Shown: piece by piece, positions 21,378 to 34,624 of the stretch
How the letters are laid out: every line of letters starts with the position of its first letter
Numbering within the stretch: the stretch's first letter is position 1
Source of the DNA: Bigelowiella natans CCMP2755
Lineage: Eukaryota > Cercozoa > Chlorarachniophyceae
DNA length: 55,000 bases
Direction: 5' to 3'
Assembly: GCA_000320545.1 (NCBI GenBank)
Contig: ADNK01003366.1
Span: 40,001 to 95,000, forward strand
Notes under the pieces: generated by a model
Database searches by the model: none
Seen by the model: the letters and a program-made list of their open reading frames with translations, nothing else
Told to the model about the DNA's origin: nothing
Program-made: the position numbers and the translations under genes

Positions 21378-24300
21378 ATATGTACGACGACTCAAATGCA
21401 TGCATGTATGTACTATCGCCTTCAGCTTCTTTTTTCACCACGTCTGCTTCCTTCTTTGGCAAGCAAAGAGAAGGAGGAGAAGAATGAAGAGGAGGAGAGG
21501 AAGTGAATAAAGAAAGAGACATCTGATTAGTTAGTCATCGTTTTCGTGCATCACCATCATCATCAACTTCTTCTTCCCTTACCTTCCTGCAGCCTATCGA
21601 TGGGTTGCTTGCAAAGGCAGTGGAATATAGAGAGAGGATAAAGGATATAAATCAGAAGATATCATCGCAACTTTGGTAGTGACTACGTGAACAATTTACG
21701 AGCAAGTAGAAAATAATGGTGATTTAAGTCTATCCCATCCATCTTAAATAAATTAAGCAGGTTTAACAAATGTACATTTGCACTCACGCACACATGCGTA
21801 ATACAATACGCACTCACATACACAGGAAAAAATATACACATTTATTCTTATCTACATATTTATACATATATCTCTTCATATACACTTGTGTGTGTGTGTG
21901 TGTGTGTTGTGGGTGTGTTACTATCATGTAATTGCTACCTCCTTCTTCAATAATAAATACTACCACTACAATTCCAGGCAGCAAATTCGTCCAAAGCTTA
22001 AAGTTAACGATAGGCTATGGTGGGATATAATACTATTTACTGAGTCGCTGATGATATTGATGATGATGATGATGATGGTCCAATGTGGTTTATCATCATC
22101 ATACTATTGTATTTTTATTAATAGCATAGGCATCTTATTTTAGCATTTAAAGTGGGGACTTTACCAACCAAACAAAAATCCTAAACTATTTATCAAAAAT
22201 CTTAACTATCATTCATCAAAAACATCGCAAGTAAGGGACATATACTTCTCCACATTCCACTAATTATTCAGTAGTTCGACAGTATTTTTATTTGTAACAG
22301 GAGGAGGAAGAAGAGGAGGATAGACGAATTAATGTGTTGTAGATCATGGATCCTGTTTCACCTACCTCAAAAGAATAATCGATATCATCTATTTGTTATA
22401 GGTATCTTCCAGACCTTGAACAGCAAGAGGATTCTCATAACGCCATCGAAAAAGACGATGATAATGCTTTTGTTGAAAAGCAAAGAGGAGAAGAGGAATC
22501 TGCTGCCTTTACTACTAGCCATCACAGCATTGGCAAGCTTCGTACACCAGTAATACAAGGACGACAAAGAAAGAAGCCAAATCGCACAGCTTTAGAAGCT
22601 GCAACAACTACATATGTATCAGGTTGAATGAAATAATGATCAGACAATATCAATATTTTTTTCCGAAGAAGGAAAAGAACTTATTATGAATCTCTCTTCA
22701 CATAAATATTTCGTAAGAATATTATTATGTTAAATATTTTGTAGTTATAGATCTGCAAGACACATACATGTAATCTCAAATATCACCCTAGATCTCTCAT
22801 TTGTTCACTACACACAGACACACACACACAGAGGGAGAGAGAGAGAGAGAGAGCAAGAGAGAGAAGACTAGCTATTTTCAAAACACATTTTCAATCTTGT
22901 TTTTAATTTGTGTAATGAATATTAATATTTGTGTACGATGCGCACGTATAATTGATAATACGGTAGCGGAGAAGATTTTACTTCCAAGAGAAGCTGTAAT
23001 TGCTGCTATTCCTGGTATGCAACAAAAGTGTGGTAGAATATGGGTCAAGGTAACATCTATAAAATAATTATACGTTCAACTGCTGATTACTAATCCATCC
23101 TATTTTGGGAGCAATGCCCGCTTCTTGCGGTAGTAGCGGCTATCATCTAAACTTGACCAGATAGACTAATATCTCATTATCAAAACCATCAAAACTATAC
23201 ATTGATTATGATAGATCTGATCATTGTTTTATCATCATAGAAATCAATAATGATAAAATAGTAATTGATTAATAATTTAAATAACGCTCCTTGCTCCAAA
23301 AGGTGAAGGATGTCGCTTCCAGAACAAAAAATGATAATGATAGAAGCAGCAGCAGTATCAGTAAAGATAGGGAAAAGAATGGAGATGGTGATGACGATGT
23401 AGTATCATCGTCTTCATTATCACCTTCTTCAAATGTGGCAGCAGCAGCGCTACTACCCCAGGAATACCAGTCAAGATACATTCATCATGATAGAATCGTC
23501 AGAATCCTAAATGGGGCGGGTTGCGAAGTAAAGAGCAAGTAATAATTTATAATAGCATTCTGTATGTAGCTAGATTTATCTTTCTAACTATTTCTCTTAT
23601 TCTCTTCACGTCTCGATTACAGGCAGCAGCACACTTGTCATTGTATGAAGAAAATATTTATGCAATAGCTGGCATATTCTACTGGCTAGGGCACTTTCTA
23701 TCTTTGAGATGAATTCTCTCGTTAGACTTTACAACATTCATTTATTCACTCAATATGTGCTTCCCAATTAGCAAATTAAAATTGGAAGTACTAGTTTTGA
23801 TCCAAGAAAGAAAGGTGGTGTCAGTTCCACGATAATACATTGCATATCTATAAATTCATTCTTTCTTCCATGACATGGCATACCTGTGTGTAAGTTACGA
23901 CATTATCTGTGTCCTCAACTAGGTGCTAACCGACATGCTGATGGATTTGAAATCAAAATTTCAAAATGCAGCGACCATGACGACGAAAATGGGTATATTT
24001 TAATTTTTACTTACAACAGAAATAATCTTGGTTTTCATGATATCACTTCACTTGAGTTTCCTCTTCTCTTTCCTCACACTTCAGCTCGAACAATCGACTT
24101 AATGCGATGTGAGGACAGTTATTTCTTGTCAACCATATTGGATGAATTGAGGTGATACTACTCGTTACTATATTATGTAGTAGATGATAGAAGAAATTGA
24201 TGATCCTAAATTGACCGGCTTAAGTAACGTAGATAATACGCACCACCATCACAGTAGCAGAATCATTGCATGCTGCTCTGCAATAAATAAAAAATTTCTC

Positions 24301-25457
24301 TCAAAAAGTTGTGTTGTGTTTTAGTGTGTTATGTCATGCTTGTATTCTCCGGCGTATTAGATGAATTAGATGAAGGTTATAAATAGCGATCATTTTCAGG
24401 TATAGGCTTTCAGACCAAGCACTATATTTAATGCCGTTATATGAGGAGAGGTTGATGACTCTTATGAGGTTAGGATTTGTAACGGAAGATAAAAAGGTAT
24501 TCGTTGTTGCTGCATGTCATCTTGCAATGAATCATATAAACATGTGCCTACATGATACTGCTCTGCTGCTATCTCTTTACCGACACAAGCAAGACAATGA
24601 CGATGATTGTGACCCGTCTTGATCCATTACTTTTGTAGTAGGGTAGTAGTGGTAGCAAGTATGAAGTGCACTGAACTTAGCTCCTTTATCCGGGAGAAGA
24701 AATAAAATAGAGTACAAATAAATTTTAGGTTAGCGAAATTGGCGTTTGTGCGGCTCAAATTATTGCCTGCGATTCTGTGGTAATTAGATATATGAAGTGA
24801 TACATACTATACTATTCGAGAATGATGCTTGTAAATGGTAGGGTGGGTGGGAGTGTTATTGTTTGGTTATCCATCTTTGTTGTTCAGGGATGATTGATTG
24901 TAAGCTTTGCGATCGGTACTACTCTGAGTGTGTTTTCTGATCATTTTTATGTTCGAACTCTCCCTTAATCAGGTGCTGTTGACGTGGCTAAACTCTGATC
25001 TGTATCCTCGAGATCCACTTTGTTTTGCTGCTGTCGCCTCAGCGCTGGTATATTAAATGTAAATAAAGATATACAATGATGATTATTTTTGGAGAAAATT
25101 ATGATTGTGAGGATAGATCGTTAACATCAAAACCTAATCGAAATATAAAGAAAAAATGTGTAGTAATATTGGCAAAGTGTGTTTGGAAACATAAGTCATA
25201 GAATGTTCAAATATTACGCCGAAATGGAGAGGTTGTCCAGTGAGAGAAGGAATTTGAGACTCTATATTGTCCTGATTCCTAGATTCCTCATTGTACATAA
25301 AATAACCTGCAAGGTGTATCCAGGATGGAAGAAGCGTATGTTGAATATAGAGATAAAGGGTGATGAGAAATGGGAAAGGAATGAGATTAAAAGTTCTTTG
25401 AAAGCCCTTCTGCAAATAAGTCACGGTAGAGAAAATATGTAGCTAAATGAATATGTC

Positions 25458-25492
<35 letters not shown>

Positions 25493-25915
25493 CCTTTCAG
25501 CCCATATTTTATGATGTTTGCATCCCCAAAGACAGTGAATACAACTCTTTAGCATGATCGATTTCTGTGTCCTTTTCTTTCAATTGTTTTTGTTACCACC
25601 TTATACAATTCTGATGGTAATGTTAATGTAGACATCCGAGGAGGAGACGAAGAATACGTTCCAAATCCTCGTATGATCCCAGCAGTCTATATGTGGGCAT
25701 CAGGAGAAAATTTCGGTGATGCAGCTACACTTTCCCCAGATTTTGAGGGAAATTTTGTGCAAGTTTTGCAACGATTGTCCGAAGTTGTTAGGCAGCTACT
25801 TGATTGCATGCCATTGTTGAGTTCGAGGTTTCCTGACCTCACGGTGGTCTTAGAACAAGTTCAAGAAAAAATTAGGAGAGGTATTGTCGTGTATGAGTCG
25901 ATATATCTTTCTTAA
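13742..25915 (+). CDS. Ski2/ISE2-like DExH-box RNA helicase, about 34 exons
   Basis: ATP-dependent 3'-5' RNA helicase of about 1,540 residues. Signatures in order: motif I GCAPTATGKT (near residue 184), Ia TNPIKALSNQ, GILTGDVK, motif II DEAHYINDVDRG (near 408), motif III SAT, WVGRTRGQKVYV, LPAIMFILSR, GIGMHHSGLIAP, motif V ATETVACGVDTPTKT, motif VI QMAGRAGRRG, and a Ski2-type C-terminal domain ending YESIYLS. Residues 38-51 are hydrophobic after an MKRRR start, suggesting ER or complex-plastid targeting; ISE2 of plants is plastidial. Large acidic and serine-rich inserts split the core. Exons include 13742-14284, 14415-14918, 15165-16007, 16191-16247, 17227-17276, 18433-18498, 19314-19367, 19829-19870, 20785-20904, 22402-22622, 23303-23527, 24400-24496, 24973-25047 and 25632-25915. 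The junction after 25047 is unresolved. Confidence 0.92.
16015..16070. repeat. (CA)n(GA)n microsatellite next to a donor site
   Basis: It begins eight bases after the exon end at 16007 (donor GTGGGT) in the helicase gene. Confidence 0.95.
17733..17842. repeat. Tandem duplication of about 53 bases
   Basis: A block with (ATC)n, CACTTGCTGTTGCATAT and CGTACTAGTAGTATCAATA occurs twice in a row, with minor differences in the ATC count. It is intronic in the helicase gene. Confidence 0.9.
20243..20332. repeat. Tandem 40-base unit containing ATGAATTC
   Basis: ATGAATTCTTCTTCTTTATA followed by CACAGTAGTAGTTATTATC is repeated at about 20284 with one substitution, and a third partial copy starts near 20323. 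It is intronic. Confidence 0.9.
20427..20465. repeat. (GT)n microsatellite
   Basis: About 19 GT units in the helicase intron that starts at 20404. Confidence 0.95.
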
Positions 25916-27092
25916 AAACATGTGTGGTTACTAAACATGTGATGCAACGCTTTAGTCATGTCGATGTTTTCTTCGGATGTGAATCATGCAACGTCGATAG
26001 ATAGAGTTTCAGTACAAAGTAAGTTGGAATTGTTAAATTGCAAAAAATGGTTGTGCAAGATGCACACGCTATGCAGCTATGTCGCAACAAGCAAACGGAT
26101 CCTAGTCCCTACTGTTTCATGAATTCCATTCTCAAGTCCAATGCATCATCACAAGCGCGGTGATGTGCTTCACTAGCACCACCAACTCTGCACCGCATCG
26201 TGCAAGATGTGCGCAGACCATGACAAGTTTTTGTGAACTTGTAGCAATTCAATTGGCTTGATTCGATTGCTTCTTTTTGGCTCATTGTGTCCACAGTCAA
26301 TGGACAAGCTAGCTAGCACTGAGAGCACGCATTTGGTGGCGATCAAGTGAGACATGAGGGATGCTCCAATCCACTCTTTTTTTCTTGATGCAAAGCACAT
26401 TTCAATCTTTGCACATGATGCTTGAGGACTTTGCACGAGTGCATGTCCTCTTTCTGCCCTGACAACATGAATTCTCGCTCCCAAACTGCAGTGAGCATTG
26501 CATTGTGCAAGTGAGCAGCTCCGATGCACACAAATGGAAATGAGCCGATGCTGCAAGACACTGCTGCAGTGGTCGCACTCCAGCTAGCCAGCACTGTGCG
26601 CGTGAAAGGGTGGGCTTGCCCACGTGCCATTGAGTGAATGTTCTCGGTTGCCAGTCACAGCCAGTGATGCATCGATTGCGACACACGCTAAGTTTGATTG
26701 AGCAAGGTGTCCCGGCTGCACCTGAGTGGGTGAATCAATGGGCTCGTTCCAGCGTTGACAATGAACGCACTGGCACAGAATGACAAACAAGTGAGTGCAT
26801 CGATCAGTGCACAGTGCAACTCTGGAACTGAAGGACCATCAGTGGAGCGAGTGAATGAATGATCGAATGAGCTGTTTCAATGGTGCGTTCAAGAAAGGAT
26901 CATTGATTGACAGGTTGTGCTGACCAGCTTCCACGTCCTCCTCAATCAACAGGAAAGTTTCAGGGTTCACTTTGATCGCGTTCACCAACCACGCCAGCAC
27001 GAAGCAACTCACCCACCGTGCGCAGCGTCGCGTCACGCTCGAACTAGCTTCAGTGCGGACTGATTGGATTTGAAAATGGGAATTCATCATGA
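25916..27092. other. Tandem intergenic region with TGCA/CpG-rich island
   Basis: This lies between the helicase stop and the exonuclease gene, both on the plus strand. It is free of microsatellites and rich in TGCA, TGCAC, AGTGCA and GCTAGCTAGC words. Open frames of 60-127 codons on the minus strand (for example 26173-26556) have no recognisable features. The sequence texture matches the islands at the other gene 3' ends. Confidence 0.6.
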
Positions 27093-29647
27093 ATGCCCAA
27101 GGACAGACCACTGTGCATGCATTGTGCAGCCGACAAACTAAAAAAAACAAATGAATCTCCATGTCGCATGGTGTTTTCCCCCTCTAAGACTCACAAAAAT
27201 ATGTGCTTGTATGCAGATCAAACACCAGAGAGACATCAGCATCGCCAGGCCCCGTTGAGATCGATCCATGCTGCCACTGTCTTGCCGAGGAGGGGAAGGA
27301 CGACGACAAGGAGGAGGAGAATAAGAAGAACGACGACGATGACACCTTTCATGGCAGGCCATTGCACAACTACTGCCTCTAGCGATTTCTGCTTTCACAG
27401 TGGCTACATTGCAACACTCTGTGTAATGGTAGCTACTGGAATTGCAATGACAAATTCTATCTCATTTTTCAGCATGGGATTAAATGCAAAATCGAACATG
27501 AAGCAACAGTTGCGGCAGCTCGTAAGAATATCACCACCTCCAAGAATGACCTCGAGATATGCTGCAAGATTTGGTCGTCATCAGCGCGATGATAATAGCA
27601 GGAGACGACGAGTTGATCGAATGCATCATCATCATCAAACAAAATGCGGATATCGAAGAATAGCAGCGCTCTCAGCAGTTAATCCTTTGTCCGCAGGTAT
27701 AACAGATTATCGATATGGAAATTTCCGAAAAAATGTTATGAGTCGCAGCAACAGCCTTCTCCAATTATCTTCATCTTCAATACCTTACTACTCTTCAAAG
27801 AACTCAACGAGTAATAGTATGAAAACGACGTGTGGTGATGGTGATGAGGGGAGAAAAAAAAGAACGAAGAATAGGGAGGAGAAGGAGGAGGAGGTTGATA
27901 GGTATTATTTTCGAAATTACGCTGAAGGACATCTACGACTAGCTTCGCATCTCAAAAAGGTAGTAAGTAGCACTTGCTGTTGGGCGCCTTGTATTAGTAT
28001 TATTTTCATTCTAATAATTGCACATATTGTTCGATCAGCAAAGCAGCACGCAGCGTAGTGAATGTCACAGGTTGATTTGTTGCTCGATTGTAGGAATGGA
28101 GGAGTAAGAATAGTAGATCGGCCAGTAGGCGAAAGGATATTTATTTGATACTGAAGGTGGTTGCTTTTAACGATCTGCTGTGGTTGTCATCATCACCACC
28201 ATCATCATAACTAATTTAGGAAGAAGTGAAAGAGGTTTTAATTTCGTTGAACGGCGACATGAACAGTCGATGGGACTACGCACTCGCTGTAATTGTTGGA
28301 GTTATATGCTCCCCCTCCTCCTCCAATGGAAAAAAGGAAGAAGAAGAGAGTGGATTGGAACGTGGAAGAACGACGACGAAAAATCTACACCAGCAGCTCA
28401 ACAGAGACGATCATCTCTCTCATGATGGTAGTAGTAGTAGTAGTAGTAGTAGTAGCAGTAGGATAGGAGGAGTATTCGATTGATTGATTACTTTACCGAT
28501 CACGACCGATCACAAGCAAGAACCATCACTCTCTGACATCTCATTTTTCACATTCTTCGATCTTGCTACTTTACTTATTTGCTTCCTGCAGCCACCTCCT
28601 TGTTCAATTCGGAGCTTACGGCGGTTGTACATTTGATTCTGGAAAGTATTGGCGAGGTTGAATCAGAATCCAGCCAACTACTGATGATGGATTTATCATC
28701 ATCATCATCATCATCATCTGCTACTACTACTACTACTACTGCTACACCTACTACTTCTATCGGTGCAAGAACAAGGACAACGAAGACTAGTATCTCTCCT
28801 TCTCCTCCTCGTTCCCCCCCTCAGTACCTGTCAAATTGCTGTGCAAGCTTTGATATAGCAGGGAGGAGGCATGATTATAGGCGTGGTGTTGATTACGAGA
28901 CCTTTGTGAAGGAATGGGTCGAAATATCTTTGAGAAAAGCTGCTGATGCTAATACCGGTAATGTTGGTGCTGCTACTGCTACTACTCGTTGCACTACTAC
29001 TACTACTTCAACAACTGGTGGTGGGTTACAGCAGCAGCAGCAGCAGCAGCAGCGCATGTTACCAAGTCTACCTGGAAGGACGCTCGTGAGACTTATGGAG
29101 ATATTTTACAGAACTCACATAATACCAATACCTCACAATAAGAATATCGATGAAAATGACGATGAAAATCATGATCATTATGGTCAGGAAGAGGGTAGTA
29201 ATAAAAACCCTACAGATAATAATAATAATAATAATAAAAGCGGGCCTTCTTCTTTTTCTTCTTCTTTGACTTCTAATGTGGAGGACTTTGTGAAACAAAA
29301 TGCTGTGGAATATTACATAAAGCAGGGCCTACGTCAGATCGCCGTTAAGGTAGTAGTATGCTGCTAGCAACCTCTAATCAGTAAGAAGTATTCTCTGATG
29401 ATAATGACAATACATCATATGGATCCCTTCTATTCTCCTGTATCTATCAGATGATTACTCTTTGCGATATGAAAGTCTATGGCTCGACGACCGCAATTGA
29501 CAACTTGATCAAGTGCAATGATATGAAAGCTGCCACTGTTCTAGCAAGTTGTGTATACTATATTATATCATATCATATATATATATATATATATAGAAAA
29601 GCATGTAGCAAATGGTACCTAATCATCGACAAAAGATAAAGAAGAAG

Positions 29648-29681
<34 letters not shown>

Positions 29682-30090
29682 TTTGGGCTTGGTTCTACAC
29701 TACCACAACTACTTATTAAGGTGATGATTTTAGTGATATTTGCTTCTATCTCAGTGTTTTGTTCCCCCCCTTTCTTCATCTCCATCTTCATTTTCATCTT
29801 CATTTTCATTTTCATCTTGCTGTCATAGATTGGAGCGGATCCCATCGACGTCTTATTACTCAAGCAATAAAAGCAAAAAAAACAATTTTTGCCTATAGGC
29901 ATGCAAAGAAAAACAGCATGCAAAATCAGTAAGAATTACTTGAAAATATGTTGTTGTTGTAGTTGTTGTTATCTATGTTGATTATTATTGTTAATAATTT
30001 TCATTTTTGTGGTGATATAAATCATTCGTGGTAGTACATCCTACAAAATAACAATTGATAATTACATAATCTGTTGTTTGGAGGCATGGT

Positions 30091-30122
<32 letters not shown>

Positions 30123-31693
30123 GTGTGATTATCATCTTCTTCGTTACAACCATCATCGTTATCATCATCATCATCATTATCATTTTGTATGTTCCTACTC
30201 GTTTGTTTTTCAATCCTTTACTCTCCTCCTCCTCCTCCTCCTCCTACTCATGAGTAGTAGTAGTGCCGCTATGATCAACTTTCCTCTTTGTTTTATGAAA
30301 AATAAATTAGATTTCCACCAAGTCTTAAGGACGACCACGACCGAGGCATGGTGCTCTTAATGATGCTGCTGCTGCTGCTGCTGATGATGATGATGATGAT
30401 ACCGACTAAAATCGACAAGGAGAAATAGGAGGAGGAGGAGGAGGAGGACAAGGAGTGGTTTAGAATATAGCGATGATAGGAGAGAGATTCGAAGTTATTC
30501 CTCATTATTATTATTATTATTTTCACTACTACTGTTTATTTACTACCTACTACTACCACTACTACTACTCAGGTTCGTCAATACATAAGGATGAATGCAT
30601 TGGTAATGATGATAACATTTAATAATTACGTAACACATTAGGATCAATGCATTGGTAGTAACAACAGTTAACTACATCATACATATGGTTTAATACATTG
30701 CGTAGTAACGATAATAGTAACATGATATTGAGGAGGTATAGAAAGAAGAAGAAGAAGAAGAAGAAGAAGAAGAAGAAGGGCAAGAAAATAACATTGACGA
30801 CGAGAGAACCATCATTATACATTACCCATTTATTAATTAATTGTGTATAGCAATCATCCATCATTAAATATGTACTACTATTACTACTACTCTTACACTC
30901 TCCTTTTATCGATATTATCATGAATTATTCTCCTTTTATTAATATTATCATGGATTATTCTGAAAGGATCTTGCGGTTGCGGTTGCAGAGGACAGCAACA
31001 AGAAATCTGTCAGGTGTGATAATGATTCATCATCATCATCATCATTACCATCATCATCACCACCAACAACTACTACCATCATCATTGATTTGATTAAACT
31101 GTCGGGCATTATTCACTCTTCTGATAAAGTGAGAGTAGTAGTTTTTCCATCGAACAATCGTTATTATTACATCTGCTTACTCTCTCACTTTCATTTGCAT
31201 TAATAGATGATCTCACAAAGTAGTAGTAGTAGTTTGATATGGTTATTTATTTATTTAATACTCACAAATGGATGGAGGAGTTTGAACAAAATATACACGT
31301 ACCCTCGCTATGCTTTTGTATATATGATATAAAATCAAAGATCTGAGGTTATTACAAGCATTAATAAAAGCATTGGAAGAGAAGCAAAGACAAAAGATGT
31401 AACCTACTACTGCTACTACTACTACTGCTACTACTACTACTACTTTGATAATGTTAATTTCAATTATCATCATTTAAACACCGCCACTGTAAAAAAAGCT
31501 ACTATAGCCAATATCTGTTCTTGTTGTTGTTGTTGTTGTAGTAGTAGTAGTATAAGGTACGTAGGATTGATCGTCCTTTGCGAGGAAGAGAAATGTATGA
31601 TGTGTATATATCTGATATGATATTGGAGATTGAGAGAATAGTAGCTATTATGACTCATCATCACATTATATTAATACTAAAGAATGTATGTTA

Positions 31694-31727
<34 letters not shown>

Positions 31728-31730
31728 ATA

Positions 31731-31771
<41 letters not shown>

Positions 31772-32680
31772 AGTCACTACAAGAAGTAACAATTCTACTG
31801 TGTGACTAGTTTCATATTTTCCCTATCATAGGTTATTATTCTTATGATGTGGATTTGATCGCATCCAGGTGTTGACCGAAGTCTGGTTCGCCGTTGCTCC
31901 ACAAAACAGACGAGATTACAAGTTTCCACGACAATTTCTCCAAGCCTTTGATTATGATGATAATGTTAAGAAGAATGCTACTGTTCCGCGTTATGAAATC
32001 GCAGAGAAAGAGTACTGGGACTTTGGCAAATATAGGAAATCTTATGAGGCAAATGATGGTTTGGAGTATATTACACTTCCAAACGATGTAGACGTTATTT
32101 GGGTTGAGACGATCGAAGGTTGTATTTAGCAGTAGTAGTAGTAGTAGAAGTAGTTGTAGTACTAGTACTAGTACTAGTATTTTCCATTTATTTCTAGTGT
32201 GGGTACTACTACTATGATTATACTGCCTTCTTTAAACGGTTGTGATCCTTCTTCTTCTTCTTCTTCTTCTTCTTCTTCTTCTTGTTAAAATACGACTTAT
32301 GACTCATCAGATTTGAGAAATATGGAGGCTTACTTGATGACAACGAGCAGCAGCAGCAGCACCAGTGTATCACCATCATCATCATCATCATCATCAGCCA
32401 TTGTATATTCCTACAACAACAACGACAACAAAAATAACAAGGATGGTAAGGAGGAGGAGGAGGAGGAGGATGGAGAAGACAAGAACCATCACTCAATCTG
32501 GCTAGGAATAGACGCAGAATCAACACCCACCTTTGACGGTAGTTGTAGTAGTAGTAGTAGTATGTGGTAGCAGCATCATAATGATAAAAAGGAGAGAACA
32601 CGAATATTGAAAGAATTGGAAATATGTGTTTGTTCCTTCAACCTTGCTTTATTTTGACTTTGCAGGTATGAAAGTTAAGC

Positions 32681-32711
<31 letters not shown>

Positions 32712-32952
32712 AATGTATTTTATCGTCACAAATTCTTCTTATTGTTCTGATTTCTATTATTATTATTACTATTGTTGTTGTTGTTGACTGATGCAATCAG
32801 GATCACCTCAAAAAGTGTCGCTGCTTCAGATAGCAACTCTTAAGAAAGTGTACCTTATTGATCTTCTAACTATTCTTGGAGGAGGAGGAGGAGGAGAAGA
32901 AGAAGAGGGGGGGGGGGAAGGACTTGAAGAGGAGGAAAGTGGTATACCGGAA

Positions 32953-32989
<37 letters not shown>

Positions 32990-33184
32990 AACTATCGATG
33001 CGGATGATGCTACTACTGCAACGTCTGTTTCACAATTACTTGCTGCAGTAGAATTGTTGTATTATTTGAAATTAGATAAATCAAGTTGTTGTATTATTTG
33101 AAATTAGATAAAGCAATGAATCATCAGTTGGTTCCTGTCTGAATGCATGTGTATGTTTCTGGCTTGGGGGGTAAATAGCCATAA

Positions 33185-33216
<32 letters not shown>

Positions 33217-34248
33217 TCAAAATTGAATATTAAGTATAAAGAGAAAGAGAATTAGATATTTGTATAAATGACTAACTTCTTACTGTTACAACATAGATAA
33301 ATCGGCTGCTGCTGCTGTTTTGGATGAGCTGTTAAGGCGTCTTCTTCAAGATCCGAAAATCAAGAAAGTAATGTGCTTTATAATTGCGGAGAGATAAAGT
33401 TATTGATGAACGACAGTGTTTCGAGTGTACGACAACAACACAATATGCACAATATGCAGTGTTTGTTATAAATTATATGAAGAATTAGTCATGATCTCCC
33501 CTCTTAATATTACATATGTACAACAGCATATATGATTGGTGATGATGATCATGATGATGATGATGTTGTAGTGCTGCTTTTTCTTGTATCATTCATTTCA
33601 CTTGCTTCTTCTCTCAGATTGGTCATGGAATTCGCCAAGATTTAAAGGATTGCAGGAAGTAATAAATGACCAAAAAAGTTTATCTTATTTGAAGTAACTT
33701 ATCCGATATGGTGTTTCTTCAACGTCATCATTAGTATGTTAAGAAGAAGATGCTACCTCATAAAGTATACTCATATATCTTATCTGCTCTACTACTACTA
33801 CTACATTTGTTTGCAGATCTTTTCCACATGTGCACGCATTTAGTGATAAAGCATCACAAGTCATAGAACTTCAAGAGTTGTGGAAATTGAAAGCAGCAGC
33901 AGCAGCAGCTGTAAAGAAGAGTGAGAAGAAGAAGAAGAAGAAGAAGAAGACAGAAAAACCGCCTGAATCTCTTTCTAAGCTCGGTCAGTCACTTCTTGGG
34001 AAACCTTTGCAGAAGGTAGTAATGAATATGTACTGAACACAGTCATGAATGAGCAATCTTTTTTGATGATGTGAGGTAACAGCTGTACACATAATGATAA
34101 CAAGGAATATGATGATGATGATGATGATGATGCTGGTGTCTAATTGGGAATAATCAGAGTAGTCAAAAGATCATGCATGCATCATGTCTGAGAAGGAGTA
34201 CATATTTAGAATAAAAATAGCATCTTTGGTTATTTCACATTGTGGTGT

Positions 34249-34284
<36 letters not shown>

Positions 34285-34624
34285 GGTGTGTAACGGAAAT
34301 TTGATGATAACAATTCAGTCAAAAGCATTCTCAAACTGGAGTAGAAGACCATTAACACCTGCACAAATATATTACGCGGCTCTCGATGCACACGTGGCCC
34401 TGCAGGTAGTGCTTGTAGTGACAGGAAGCTTTATGATGATAATTGATGATGATTAGTGATATACTATTATTTATTTTTTTGGCTATGAGGAGTGTCTTAC
34501 AGCATTATATATAGACATGCTATAATGAGCATCTTACAGCATCATCTAGGCATGTTCAATCAATCGCACAAAATGATACGTTCTTGCATAAAATCGTCAG
34601 ATTCTTCAAAAGCTCAACAACTAA
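27093..34624 (+). CDS. MUT-7/EXD-like 3'-5' exonuclease, 17 exons
   Basis: DEDDy-family exonuclease in the C-terminal third: Exo I IWLGIDAESTPTFDG (D and E), then QKVSLLQIATLKKVYLIDLL, Exo II IGHGIRQDLKDC (D), SLSKLGQSLLGKPLQK, and Exo III LTPAQIYYAALDAHVALQ (Y and D), ending ILQKLNN. All expected catalytic residues are visible. The N-terminal region has helical repeats (AATVLANWSGSHRRLITQAI; VRQYIRMNALDLAVAVAEDS), like MUT-7/EXD3. A hydrophobic stretch, SGYIATLCVMVATGIAMTNS, follows ATG 27339 and may be a signal or anchor. Upstream ATGs at 27093 and 27168 leave the start open. Exons: to 27959, 28094-28156, 28220-28427, 28592-29349, 29451-29547, 29829-29928, 30311-30350, 30573-30602, 30967-31128, 31869-32118, 32311-32538, 32801-32941, 33297-33367, 33618-33658, 33817-34015, 34319-34405 and 34601-34624. 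It contains long Ser, Thr, Gln, Asn and Glu runs. Confidence 0.88.
31694..31770. repeat. Double (AT)n microsatellite
   Basis: Two AT runs of about 16-18 units, separated by CAATATATT, in the exonuclease intron before 31869. Confidence 0.95.
33053..33113. repeat. Tandem TTGTTGTATTATTTGAAATTAGATAA unit
   Basis: A unit of about 30 bases is repeated twice in an exonuclease intron. Confidence 0.9.

Noticed and set aside
26173-26686. Overlapping minus-strand frames of 94-127 codons in the tandem intergenic island
   Set aside because: Three frames are open over the same stretch with island-word composition, so none is favoured as a gene.
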